From the NCBI RefSeq assembly GCF_025938155.1, contig NZ_JAPCZG010000001.1:186001-250000 (forward strand): a DNA stretch of 64,000 nucleotides. The letters are read 5' to 3'. The notes below the pieces were generated by a model. It saw only the letters and a list, made by a program, of their open reading frames with translations. It had not been told where the DNA came from and ran no database searches. The DNA comes from Novosphingobium sp. KCTC 2891. GTDB taxonomy: Bacteria > Pseudomonadota > Alphaproteobacteria > Sphingomonadales > Sphingomonadaceae. Of this stretch, positions 25,545 through 36,419 are shown piece by piece; the stretch's first letter is position 1, and every line of letters starts with the position of its first letter. Position numbers and translations under genes: made by a program.

Positions 25545-26066
25545 TCACTTCTTCTTGGCGGCGATCGCCTCGATCTCGATCAGGAAATAGGGACCGGCCA
25601 GCGCCGCCACCTGGAAGGTCGAGCGCGCCACGGTGTTCGGGTTCTCGGCAGTCTTGAAGAACTGCTTGAAGCCTTCGTTTGCACCCGCGAAATCCATGTG
25701 GCCCAGCTTGGGGTCGGCCGCGACGAACAGTGTCAGCTTGATCAGGTCCGACATCGCATAGCCGCGGCTTTCGAGGATCGACTTGATCTTGCCCAGCACG
25801 CTGATCGTCTGCGTCTTGGTGTCGCCCAGATCATCGACCGACTTCACGTCGGCGAAAGTCTTGGCCGGATCGACCGGCGCTGCCAGCTGGCCCGAAAGGT
25901 AGATCAGGTCGGTGCCGGCCTTCACGTCGGCCGCATCGAGAATCAGCGCCGAGGGATTGGACTGGATCCGCGTGACCTGCGCCTGCGCGGTGCCGAGGGG
26001 AACAATCGCGGCGGCAAGCGCCGTGGCGGCGAGGGCGAACGTGCGGGGCGTGAACGTGAAGCGCAT
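25545..26066 (-). CDS. RidA family protein with signal peptide (periplasmic)
   Basis: A 173-residue RidA/YjgF-type protein. Ordinary RidA (about 130 residues) is cytosolic and hydrolyses reactive enamines and imines made by PLP enzymes or amine oxidases. Here the first 30 residues form a signal peptide ending in AQAQ, so export is predicted. The core keeps the family's C-terminal signature ARSTFQVAAL, with R148 corresponding to the substrate-carboxylate Arg, and EIEAIA at the end. ATG 26066 has GAGGA upstream. It is divergent from the TonB receptor of a cytochrome c/flavin amine oxidase operon. A periplasmic imine-hydrolysing role for that oxidase is a plausible reading. Confidence 0.85.
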   Translation of the reverse strand: MRFTFTPRTFALAATALAAAIVPLGTAQAQVTRIQSNPSALILDAADVKAGTDLIYLSGQLAAPVDPAKTFADVKSVDDLGDTKTQTISVLGKIKSILESRGYAMSDLIKLTLFVAADPKLGHMDFAGANEGFKQFFKTAENPNTVARSTFQVAALAGPYFLIEIEAIAAKKK

Positions 26067-26130
26067 GGCTGGTCCTCGGTCTGTGGGTGAAGCGTCGCGG
26101 TGGTCGCACGGCACGCGAGGCGCGCAGCCG

Positions 26131-26164
26131 GACGGGGGGCGACTATCGTACGAATTTCCCCGTC
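26131..26164. promoter_or_regulatory. candidate operator between ridA and the TonB-receptor operon
   Basis: The divergent gap 26067-26394 contains an inverted repeat GACGGGG (26131-26137) / CCCCGTC (26158-26164), with the perfect 8-base palindrome TCGTACGA (26146-26153) near its centre. Nested dyad symmetry between divergent promoters suits a dimeric regulator such as the LuxR-type regulator encoded 640 bases away. No promoter hexamers were securely seen. Confidence 0.4.
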
Positions 26165-26394
26165 GCGCCACACCGTAAGGCCGCCGGGCGCGAGCGTGAT
26201 ACGCTGATCGGCGTATGGGCAACCGCCCCCGAATGCGGTCCATTCCTCATGCTGCACCGCAAAAAGCCACGAGCGGGCCGTGCAGCGACGAGGGACCGGA
26301 CAAGCGCGGGGCGAGGGCAATTTCTCCGCGACAAGTCAGAACAATCCGGCCTGGGGGGATGCGGGAAGCGGCACGACACATGGGGGTCCAGAGT

Positions 26395-28932
<2,538 letters not shown>

Positions 28933-28944
28933 CGCATACCCCCC

Positions 28945-28977
28945 GTCCCGGCCGTACGCTTCCCTTGCGGCCGGGAC
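28945..28977 (+). terminator. hairpin between receptor and sulfotransferase genes
   Basis: GTCCCGGCCG (28945-28954) pairs perfectly with CGGCCGGGAC (28968-28977), starting 13 bases after the receptor stop. It is followed by a C/T-rich stretch rather than a pure T run, so it may be a partial terminator or 3'-end stabiliser that lets receptor mRNA exceed downstream mRNA. Confidence 0.55.
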
Positions 28978-29010
28978 ACCCCTTTCCCAAGGACCGATCC
29001 GGACAGGGCC

Positions 29011-30975
29011 ATGTTGACCGCGATGACCGATCCCGTTGAACAGGCCGCCAGGGCGCTTGCCGGCAACCCGGCGCGGGCGGAACAGCAGGCCAGGGCGCTG
29101 ATCGTGCGCAATCCCGCTGATCCTCGTGTGCGCCTGATCCTCGCTTCTGCGCTGCGCCGGCTGGATCGCGCAGCCGAAGCCCTGCCGCTGCTCGCAGACC
29201 TGGCCAAGGCCTGGCCGCGCGCTGCGCGCACCCGGTACGAGTATGGCCTGTGTCTCTGCGCGGCAGGACAGGCCCGCGATGGCGCCGCCCAACTGGACGA
29301 GGCGGTGCGTCTTGATCCCGATCTGGCCGACGCATGGCAGGCGATGGCGGACATGGCCTTCGCCGACGGCGACCCGCTGCGCGAACGACGCGCGCTGGCC
29401 GCGCTCGCGCGCATCGGTGCCGGTCATCCCGAACTGGGCCGCGCCGCCGAACTCGTCGCGCTCGGTCGTCACCGCGAAGCGGAGCCGCTGCTGCGCCGCT
29501 GGCTGATGGCCCGGCCGCGCGATGCCGCCGCAGCGCGCCTGCTCGCACAGTGCTACGTCGCCTTCCGCGCTTTCGACAATGCCGAGACGCTGTTGCGCCA
29601 CGCACTCGCGGTCGATCCGGCATCGAGCGGCGCGCGCTTCGATCTCGCCCATGCCCTGTTTGCCCGACAGCAGGCGGCGGATGCGCTCAAGGAACTCGCG
29701 CCCCTGCTCGCCGCCGATCCGCGCAATCCGGCTTGGCGCAATCTTCAGGCGGGCTGCCTTGCCCTGCTCGGCGACGATATCGGGGCCGAGGCGATCCACG
29801 CGGAACTTGCCGCCGCCTTTCCCGCCAACGCGCGCATCGCCATCAACCACGGTCATGCATTGCGGACGACCGGCGAGCGCGAGCGAGCCATTGCCGCCTA
29901 TCGCCACGCAGCCACGCTATGTCCGCAGGCGGGCGAGGCATGGTGGAGCCTTGCCAACCTGAAGGTCGGCGCGCTGACCGATGCGGACGAGGCCGCGATG
30001 CGCGGGCTTCTCGCCGGTAATCTGCCCGACGCGGAGCGGATGCACCTTGAATATGCACTCGGTCGCCGGTGCGAGGACGCGGGCCGGGCCGGAGATGCCT
30101 TTGCCCGCTATGCCGCCGGGGCGGCGCTGGCCCGCCGGCATTTCGGCGGCGCCGGGCGCGACTGGGCGGCACAGGCGCAGGCCACCGCCGACCTGTTCAC
30201 GCCCGCGTTCCTGGCTGCGCGCAAAGGCTGGGGCGCGCAGAGCGATGCGCCGATCTTCGTCGTCGGGTTGCCGCGCTCCGGCTCCACCCTGGTCGAGCAG
30301 ATCCTCGCCAGCCACCCGGACATCGAAGGCACCATGGAACTGCCCTATATCGGTGCGCTCGCCGGCCGGATCGAGGCCGCCGGCGGAGCCGATGCGCTCG
30401 CCGCCGCAACGCCGGAGCAGGTGCGGGCGTGGGGCGAGGAATACCTCGAGCGCGCAGCGGTTCACCGCCGCCTCGGCCGGAAGTGGTTCATCGACAAGAT
30501 GCCCAACAACTTCCGGCATATCGGGCTGATCCGTCTGATCCTGCCCCATGCGCGGATTGTCGATGTGCGCCGCCACCCGATGGCGTCGGGCTTTTCCTGT
30601 TACAAGCAACTCTTCGCCGAAGGTCAGGAGTTCTCATACGACCTTGCCGATCTTGCTGCCTACTATCGGCACTATCTGGCGATCGTCCGCCATTTCGGGA
30701 AAGCAGCGCCGGGGACCGTGCACAACCTGATCTACGAGGATCTCGTCGACCATACCGAAGCCGAGGTTCGCCGCCTGCTGGCGGCCGTTGGCGCCGGGTT
30801 CGATCCTGCGTGCCTGCGCTTCTTCGCCAACGACCGCGCTGTTCGCACCGTCAGTTCAGAGCAGGTCCGGCAACCGATATACCGGAGCGGCCTCGACCAG
30901 TGGCGCGCATTCGAGTCGTTCCTTGCCCCGCTCGCCGCCGGGCTTGGCCCGGAACGCGAAGGGTGGCGTGCATGA
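29011..30975 (+). CDS. TPR-repeat sulfotransferase family protein
   Basis: A 654-residue two-part protein. Residues 1 to about 350 are tetratricopeptide repeats (ARxxLAxxPxxAxA-like helical pairs, with EAWWSLANLK at the end). Residues about 410-640 are a PAPS-dependent sulfotransferase: the phosphate loop GLPRSGSTLVEQ (419-430), FIDKMPNN, and the 3'-phosphate region IVDVRRHP. The C-terminal AVRTVSSEQVRQPIY block is typical of this family. There is no signal peptide, so it is predicted cytoplasmic. The target is unknown; TPRs suggest a protein or peptide. It lies between the TonB receptor and cytochrome c genes and is a paralogue of the 42733 gene, which also neighbours a TonB receptor. Confidence 0.87.
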   Translation: MLTAMTDPVEQAARALAGNPARAEQQARALIVRNPADPRVRLILASALRRLDRAAEALPLLADLAKAWPRAARTRYEYGLCLCAAGQARDGAAQLDEAVRLDPDLADAWQAMADMAFADGDPLRERRALAALARIGAGHPELGRAAELVALGRHREAEPLLRRWLMARPRDAAAARLLAQCYVAFRAFDNAETLLRHALAVDPASSGARFDLAHALFARQQAADALKELAPLLAADPRNPAWRNLQAGCLALLGDDIGAEAIHAELAAAFPANARIAINHGHALRTTGERERAIAAYRHAATLCPQAGEAWWSLANLKVGALTDADEAAMRGLLAGNLPDAERMHLEYALGRRCEDAGRAGDAFARYAAGAALARRHFGGAGRDWAAQAQATADLFTPAFLAARKGWGAQSDAPIFVVGLPRSGSTLVEQILASHPDIEGTMELPYIGALAGRIEAAGGADALAAATPEQVRAWGEEYLERAAVHRRLGRKWFIDKMPNNFRHIGLIRLILPHARIVDVRRHPMASGFSCYKQLFAEGQEFSYDLADLAAYYRHYLAIVRHFGKAAPGTVHNLIYEDLVDHTEAEVRRLLAAVGAGFDPACLRFFANDRAVRTVSSEQVRQPIYRSGLDQWRAFESFLAPLAAGLGPEREGWRA

Positions 30976-31028
30976 TTTCCCGTATTTCCCGGAATTTCCT
31001 GAAACCCGGCAACAAAAACGAGAACGGA

Positions 31029-31484
31029 ATGGGCAAGAAAACAAGGATTGCGGCGCTCGCCCTGGCGGGCATCACGTTCGCGGGAGCAGCCACGCTGTCT
31101 TCGCCCGGCTTTGCGCAGGATCGGCCCGGCCCCGGTGCGGAGGCGGTGCAGGTCTCGGACGAGGGCAAGGAAGTCTACGAAACCATCTGTCAGGCCTGCC
31201 ACATGGCCGACGCCAAGGGCGGCGGGGAGTCGGGTGCGATGATCCCGGCGCTCGCGGGGAACAAGAACCTGGCCGACAAGGATTATCCCACGATCATCCT
31301 GCTCAAGGGACGCGGCGGTATGCCGTGGTTCACCGATATCCTCACCAAGCAGCAGATCGCCTCAGTCATCACGTACGTGCGAGGCCACTTCAACGATTAC
31401 CACGATCCGGTGACGGTGGCGGACATCGACCGCGTCGGCAGCGCCAATCCCCCCGTGCCCGAATGCAACACCTGCGGCCATTGA
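31029..31484 (+). CDS. c-type cytochrome, periplasmic
   Basis: A 151-residue class I cytochrome c. The signal peptide ends SPGFAQ (residue 30). CQACH (54-58) binds haem covalently; M98 in GRGGMPWF is the likely sixth ligand. Unusually, the C-terminus ends CNTCGH (146-151), a CxxCxH motif resembling but not matching a second haem site. An in-frame ATG at 30972 overlaps the sulfotransferase stop (ATGA) and has a strong GAAGGG site; it would add 19 residues before the signal peptide, so 31029 is preferred but not certain. It probably accepts electrons from the flavin amine oxidase encoded 81 bases downstream. Confidence 0.87.
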   Translation: MGKKTRIAALALAGITFAGAATLSSPGFAQDRPGPGAEAVQVSDEGKEVYETICQACHMADAKGGGESGAMIPALAGNKNLADKDYPTIILLKGRGGMPWFTDILTKQQIASVITYVRGHFNDYHDPVTVADIDRVGSANPPVPECNTCGH

Positions 31485-31565
31485 GACCCGCGTCACTGCG
31501 TCAAGACATGCCCTGATCCAAGGGACCGGCACACACCGGACCTGTTCTCAAAGGAAAACAAGAAC

Positions 31566-33155
31566 ATGATCGAGAACTTCTCGGCCCCGACCCGCCGCGA
31601 CCTCCTCTCGCTGATCGGGAAGGTCGGCGGTGGTGCCGCGCTCTATCAGGCGATGACCGCGCTCGGCCATGCCACCGAAAGCCAGTTCACCGGCCCGCCG
31701 AAGCTGACCGGCGCGCGCCCCGGTGCATCGGTGCTGGTGCTGGGCGGCGGGCTTGCCGGGATGTCGGCCGCCTATGAGCTGACCAAGGCCGGTTACAAGG
31801 TGCAGGTTCTCGAATTCCAGGGCCGCGCGGGCGGGCGCAATTACACGCTCCACGGCGGCGACACGGTGACCGAGATCGGCTCGACCCAGAAGGTTGGCTT
31901 CGCGCCGGGCAACTACCTCAATCCCGGTCCCTGGCGCATCCCCTATCACCACCGCACCGTGCTGCATTATTGCAAGCAGCTCGGGGTGGAACTGGAGCCG
32001 TTCAGCCAGATCAACCACAACGCGCTGGTCCACCACAAGAACGCGTTCGGCGGAAAGCCGCAGCATTTTCGCGACATGATGGTGGACTTCAAGGGCCACG
32101 TTTCGGAACTGCTGGGCAAGGCTCTCAACGCGGGCGCTCTCGATCAGCAGGTGACCGCGGAGGACAAGGAGAAACTGCTCGAAGCGATGCGGGAATGGGG
32201 CGTGCTCGACAAGAACATGACCTATTCCAAGTCGATGGCGGTGGCCGATCAGCGCGGCTACGAGCGTGCGCCGGGCGGCGGCGTCAACGGCGCGCCGATC
32301 CCCAACGATCCGGCGAGCCTGTCGGATATGCTGTCCGGCAAGGTGTGGCAGCAGATGGGCTTCTATGCCGAATACGTGATGCAGACCACGATGTTCCAGC
32401 CCAAGGGCGGCATGGACCAGATCGGCAAGGCGTTTTTCAAGCACGTGGGCAAGCTGGTGCGGCTCAACACCAAGGTCACCAAGGTCACGCAGGACGACAA
32501 GGGCGTGACCGCGACGTGGCAGGATGCGGTCACCGGCGCCGTGGGGGAAAGCAAGGCGGACTTCATGGTCTGCACTATCCCCGCAACCGTGCTCAACCAG
32601 CTCGACATCCAGCTCTCGCCCGAGAAGAAGGCGGCGATCCGCGCGCTACCCTATGGCAACTCGGTCAAGATCGGGCTGGAGATGAAGCGCCGGTTCTGGG
32701 AAACCGACTATGCGATCTATGGCGGGCACAGCTTCACCGATCAGGCGATCTCGCTGATTTCCTATCCCAGCGCGGGATTCTTCAAGGAAGGACCGGCAGT
32801 GCTGCTGGGGGCCTATCCGTTCGGCGCGGGAGCCTACCAGCTGGCAGGAATGACGCCTGAAAAGCGGATCGAGGCGGCGCTGGCGCAGGGTTCCGTGTTC
32901 CACCCGGCCGAATACCGCGCCGAGTTCCTGAGCGGGGCGTCGGTGGCGTGGAGCCGGATGCCCTGGATTCTCGGCTGCTGCGCGACCTGGACCGAGGAAA
33001 GCCGTGCGGCGCACTACCAGAATCTTGTCTCGATGGAGAACCGCATCGTGCTCGCGGGCGAGCATTGCTCGTATTACGGTTGCTGGCAGGAAGGCGCGCT
33101 GCTGTCCTCGCTCGACGCCGTCACCCGCCTGCACCAGCGCGCTCTGGCGGCGTGA
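31566..33155 (+). CDS. Tat-exported flavin amine oxidase family protein
   Basis: A 529-residue FAD enzyme of the monoamine oxidase family. The N-terminus has a twin-arginine-like motif (TRRDLLSLIG) followed by a hydrophobic stretch, so export of the folded flavoprotein is predicted. The FAD-binding dinucleotide fold is at 57-83 (VLGGGLAGMSAAYELTKAG), GRAGGRNYT (86-94) is the second FAD contact, and AGEHCSYYGCWQEGALLSS near the C-terminus closes the site. The family oxidises C-N bonds of amines to imines. Some relatives, such as the nicotine enzyme NicA2, pass electrons to cytochrome c. The cytochrome gene upstream and a periplasmic RidA nearby fit that mode. The substrate is unknown. Confidence 0.85.
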   Translation: MIENFSAPTRRDLLSLIGKVGGGAALYQAMTALGHATESQFTGPPKLTGARPGASVLVLGGGLAGMSAAYELTKAGYKVQVLEFQGRAGGRNYTLHGGDTVTEIGSTQKVGFAPGNYLNPGPWRIPYHHRTVLHYCKQLGVELEPFSQINHNALVHHKNAFGGKPQHFRDMMVDFKGHVSELLGKALNAGALDQQVTAEDKEKLLEAMREWGVLDKNMTYSKSMAVADQRGYERAPGGGVNGAPIPNDPASLSDMLSGKVWQQMGFYAEYVMQTTMFQPKGGMDQIGKAFFKHVGKLVRLNTKVTKVTQDDKGVTATWQDAVTGAVGESKADFMVCTIPATVLNQLDIQLSPEKKAAIRALPYGNSVKIGLEMKRRFWETDYAIYGGHSFTDQAISLISYPSAGFFKEGPAVLLGAYPFGAGAYQLAGMTPEKRIEAALAQGSVFHPAEYRAEFLSGASVAWSRMPWILGCCATWTEESRAAHYQNLVSMENRIVLAGEHCSYYGCWQEGALLSSLDAVTRLHQRALAA

Positions 33156-33203
33156 CCTGAACGACACCTAACGGCACCTGAGGGTGCCCGAGGGGCACGT
33201 AAC

Positions 33204-33247
33204 AGCGCCGGGACCGTCCGGGGAAACTTTGGACGATACCCGGCGCT
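33204..33247 (+). terminator. imperfect long hairpin after the amine oxidase gene
   Basis: AGCGCCGGG (33204-33212) pairs with CCCGGCGCT (33239-33247), with an inner GTCC/GGAC. Just upstream GTGCCC/GGGCAC (33184-33198) can also pair, and part of it could instead pair with an earlier GGCACC. No T run follows, so a terminator role is likely but weakly supported. Confidence 0.4.
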
Positions 33248-33336
33248 GCCGTGCCCGCATCGCGCAGCCACCGCTCCCAGGGAAGGGCGAGGCCGGCGCG
33301 CGCGGAGCAAGGTAACTCTCTCTCCTTCAGCGCTCC

Positions 33337-33624
33337 TTACTTCAGCGAGAGCGCGGCATCGGCGCTGGCGCGCATCTCGCGCCGGCACTGCCAGTCGGGC
33401 GTGACCTGACCGATGCGGTCATCGGGGTTGCACGCGGCGTCGATCCGCTTGCCGATCTCGCCGCGCAGGCGGACCACGTCGGACAGGCGGGCGAGGTCGT
33501 AGCCTTCGGTCGAGACGGACATCGTCACGGCTTCACGCGGTCGGGCGAGCGCGGCGCCGGGCGCGAGCAGTGCGGGGACGACGAAAAGGCTCGCGGCCGC
33601 GAGTGCGGCGCAAGGGTGCTTCAT
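33337..33624 (-). CDS. UrcA family protein
   Basis: A 95-residue secreted protein. The signal peptide ends in ALARP (about residue 28), followed by the family core: VSTEGYDLARLSDVVRLRGEI, then AACNPDD and a second Cys in WQCRREM. Two conserved cysteines probably form a disulfide. UrcA proteins are common in sphingomonads and Caulobacter relatives and have no known function. ATG 33624 has GGAGAG upstream. It is convergent with the amine oxidase gene and divergent from an aldo/keto reductase gene. Confidence 0.8.
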   Translation of the reverse strand: MKHPCAALAAASLFVVPALLAPGAALARPREAVTMSVSTEGYDLARLSDVVRLRGEIGKRIDAACNPDDRIGQVTPDWQCRREMRASADAALSLK

Positions 33625-33878
33625 GGCATTCTCTCCTGCATCGTTGTTTGCCCGGTCGGTTTTGCGATTCCGGGGAGCGGCTCGCCCGCTTTTCGGGTCG
33701 ATCCGTTTACCAACATAAGCCCGGCGAGGCGGGGCGACAAGGTGGCCCAAGCGCATTTTCTCCAGCATTTCTGCGGGTTCGCGCGTGCAGCATGAAAATG
33801 GCCATTCGTATGCAGCGGCATCGACCTTTGTTCGCGGGCGCGGCATGGAAGCGGCCTGACCGAACGAGGAAACCACCG

Positions 33879-34793
33879 ATGAGCCTGCTGCCCCCGCCGC
33901 CCGCCAGTCGCCCGCTGGGCGCCTCGGGCCTTGCCGTCTCGGCGCTTGCCTGGGGAATGTGGCGGCTGGTCGAAGAAGGCCTGTCGGCGGCCGAGACGGC
34001 GCGGCTGGTCCATGCCGCACTCGATGCCGGGATCAACCTGATGGACACGGCCGACATCTATGGTTTCGACGGGAAGGTCGGCTTCGGCGATGCCGAGGCG
34101 CTGCTGGGCGAAGTTCTGGCGCAGGAACCGGCCTTGCGCGACCGGATGGTGCTGGCGACCAAGGGCGGGATCATGCCGCCGCTGCCCTATGACCAGTCAC
34201 CCGGCTATCTGGCGCAGGCCATCGACGCCTCGCTGCGGCGGCTGCGCACCGACCGCATCGACCTGTGGCAGATCCACCGGCCCGACATCCTGGCGCATCC
34301 GCAGGAAGTGGCGCGCGTGCTGGAGGAGGCCGTTGCGGCGGGCAAGGTGCGCGCGCTGGGCGTGTCGAACTTCACCATCCACCAGATCGCGGCCTTGCAG
34401 CATTTCCTGACCGTGCCGCTGGCGTCGACCCAGCCAGAGGCAAGCGCGCTGCGGATCGACGTGTTCGAGAATGGCGAACTGGATCAGGCGATGGTGCTCG
34501 GCCTTGTCCCGATGGCATGGTCGCCGCTGGGCGGCGGGCGGATCGTTGCGCCCGAGACCCCGCGTGAGCGCGCTGTCGCGGCTGCGCTCGACGCTGTGGC
34601 CGATGCACAGGGCGCGGCGCGCAGCGTGGCGGCGCTGAGCTGGCTGATGACGCATCCGGCCGGGATCGTGCCGATCGTCGGCTCGCAGCGCGCGGAGCGG
34701 ATCGCGGCGGCGGCGCGCGCCTGCGACGTGCGCTGGACCCGCGCCGAATGGTACGCGGTGCTGGTGGCCGCGCGAGAGGCTCCGCTACCCTGA
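33879..34793 (+). CDS. aldo/keto reductase (YdhF-like)
   Basis: A 304-residue cytoplasmic NADPH-dependent oxidoreductase of the AKR barrel fold. The catalytic tetrad is visible: Asp in NLMDTADIYG, Tyr in the same motif, Lys in VLATKGG and His in LWQIHRPD. The C-terminal IVPIVGSQRAERI is the cofactor phosphate-binding strand typical of YdhF-type reductases. These enzymes reduce aldehydes or ketones; the substrate is not predictable. ATG 33879 has GAGGA upstream. It precedes a quinone oxidoreductase gene on the same strand (85-base gap) and may share its transcript. Confidence 0.88.
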   Translation: MSLLPPPPASRPLGASGLAVSALAWGMWRLVEEGLSAAETARLVHAALDAGINLMDTADIYGFDGKVGFGDAEALLGEVLAQEPALRDRMVLATKGGIMPPLPYDQSPGYLAQAIDASLRRLRTDRIDLWQIHRPDILAHPQEVARVLEEAVAAGKVRALGVSNFTIHQIAALQHFLTVPLASTQPEASALRIDVFENGELDQAMVLGLVPMAWSPLGGGRIVAPETPRERAVAAALDAVADAQGAARSVAALSWLMTHPAGIVPIVGSQRAERIAAAARACDVRWTRAEWYAVLVAAREAPLP

Positions 34794-34878
34794 AGGTGTT
34801 TAATTGCTTGATTGAAAAGTTTGGCGCTTGAAACGCGGGCGCCTTCTCCGCCATGTCTGGCGCGGGAGAAACAATGCC

Positions 34879-35868
34879 ATGACCATGATGCGTGCCGTCG
34901 AAGTGGGGGCGCTGGCGCCCGACCTTGCAGGTCTTGCGATCGTCGAGAAGCCCGTGCCCGAACCGGGACCGGGCGAAGTGCTGGTGAAGATCGAGGCCGC
35001 CGCGCTCGGCTTCCCCGACTTGCTGATGACCGAGGGGCTGTATCAGGCGAAACCGCCGGTGCCGTTCGTGCCGGGCATGGAAGCAGCGGGCACGGTGGCC
35101 AAGGTGGGCGAGGGCGCGCCCTTCGCGGTGGGCGATGCGGTGATCGTCGGCGGGCTGACCGGCGGCTTGCAGCAATACGGCGTCTATCCGGCGGCGGCAG
35201 TCTCGCCCAAGCCCGCGCGGCTGAGCTTTGCGCAAGGCGCAGGACTTCGGGCAGCCTACCTGACGGCCTATGTTTCGCTGGTGCGCTGCGGTCAGGCGCA
35301 GCCGGGCGACTGGGTGCTGGTGCACGGCGCGGCCGGCGGCGTGGGACTGGCAGCGGTCGACATGGCGCGCGCGCTGGGCCTGCGCGTGATCGCGGTGGCA
35401 TCAAGCGAGGACAAGCTGGCGCGTGTGCGCGACCTGTTCGCGCCGGAGCATTGCATCCTGGGACCGACCGGCTTTCGCGAGAAGGTGCTGGAAATCACCG
35501 GCGGGAAAGGCGTGCAGATCGTCTACGATCCGGTCGGCGGCGACGTGTTCGACGAATCGACGCGCTGCATCGCCTTTGGCGGGCGACTGCTGGTGGTCGG
35601 CTTCGCCAGCGGGCGCATACCCGAAGTGCGGGCGAACATTCCGCTGATCAAGGGTTTCTCGGTGGTGGGCGTACGCGCGGGCGAGTTCGGTCGGCGCTTT
35701 CCCGAACTGGGGCGCGAGAACATCGCGGCAGTGATGCGGATGGCGGCGGAAGGCGCGATCACGCCGACGGTTCACGCCGAAGTGCCGCTTGACCGATTCC
35801 GCGAGGCTTATGCGGCGATGCGCGACCGGACCGTGGTGGGGCGGACCGTGGTGCTGCCACACGGATAG
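34879..35868 (+). CDS. NADPH:quinone oxidoreductase family protein (zinc-free MDR)
   Basis: A 329-residue medium-chain dehydrogenase/reductase of the quinone oxidoreductase branch. The N-terminal GroES-like domain lacks zinc-binding Cys clusters and contains PGMEAAGTV; the Rossmann domain begins VHGAAGGVGLAAVDMARALG. IVYDPVGGDVF and LIKGFSVVGVRAGEF are typical of this group, which reduces quinones or enones using NADPH. ATG 34879 (MTMMRAV) follows GGGAGAAACAATGCC. It follows the aldo/keto reductase gene; no further pathway genes adjoin it. Confidence 0.87.
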   Translation: MTMMRAVEVGALAPDLAGLAIVEKPVPEPGPGEVLVKIEAAALGFPDLLMTEGLYQAKPPVPFVPGMEAAGTVAKVGEGAPFAVGDAVIVGGLTGGLQQYGVYPAAAVSPKPARLSFAQGAGLRAAYLTAYVSLVRCGQAQPGDWVLVHGAAGGVGLAAVDMARALGLRVIAVASSEDKLARVRDLFAPEHCILGPTGFREKVLEITGGKGVQIVYDPVGGDVFDESTRCIAFGGRLLVVGFASGRIPEVRANIPLIKGFSVVGVRAGEFGRRFPELGRENIAAVMRMAAEGAITPTVHAEVPLDRFREAYAAMRDRTVVGRTVVLPHG

Positions 35869-35980
35869 GCCCACTGGCGCGCCGGGGAGGCCGGCGCGGG
35901 TCCCTTCGACAGGTTCTGGGCGAGCGGGCGCGGCGACCGGGCGTGCAGCCGCGTGCGGCGTGCCCGCGCGGTCCGGACAA

Positions 35981-36012
35981 AAAGAAAGGGCCGTCCCGAA
36001 GGGCGGCCCTGA
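35981..36012. terminator. hairpin downstream of the quinone oxidoreductase gene
   Basis: AGGGCCGTCC (35987-35996) pairs with GGGCGGCCCT (36001-36010) around CGAA, with one G-T pair. An A-rich flank on the left would be a T run for minus-strand transcripts; on the plus strand only GAAAAGTTT follows. It sits 120 bases after the gene. Confidence 0.55.
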
Positions 36013-36160
36013 AAAGTTTGGGAGAGGATGCCTGAAAGGCCCCCCCTATGTGCGTTCGAAGGCCGATTCCGGCAAGTGCGAAACGCGCTCGTTCAATTGC
36101 CAAAAATGCAACTGAACCCGAATGCAAGTTCGCTGGCGCAAGCGCTGAGCCGCAGAACGC

Positions 36161-36258
36161 CTGAGAAAAATATATATAATACAATGGTTGCATTCGTATT
36201 CATGACAATCGTGACGGTGGCGTTCGTTGCGTGCTTCGCAATCCATACCTGTCCCTAA
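36161..36258 (+). other. AT-rich island with a possible 24-residue membrane peptide
   Basis: The gap 35869-36419 has no standard gene. At 36166-36180 there is a very AT-rich run containing TATAAT (36175-36180), striking in this GC-rich DNA and possibly a -10 element, though no matching -35 is seen. Directly after it ATG 36184 opens a 24-codon frame to 36258 encoding a peptide that is nearly all hydrophobic (VAFVFMTIVTVAFVACF). It has no Shine-Dalgarno. It could be a small membrane peptide or chance. A GGCGGCG/CGCCGCC hairpin (36379-36399) lies just before the ribosome binding site of the next gene. Confidence 0.3.
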
Positions 36259-36419
36259 GGGTAGGTGGGCTGGGCAAAAGGACAGGCGGAGCGGCTCATC
36301 GCTGGTTGCGGATGAGACTTTTCGGCGGTTCAGGGCTGGATTTTCGGGGCGGCAGGAAAGAGGTTGCACCTGAAAGGGGGCGGCGTCAGCTTCGCCGCCG
36401 CAAAGGAGTCGCCAAGTCC

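Noticed and set aside
34372-35404. Long minus-strand frames opposite the aldo/keto reductase and quinone oxidoreductase genes
   Set aside because: Arg/Ser/Pro-rich shadow translations; the plus-strand genes have normal motifs and ribosome binding sites.
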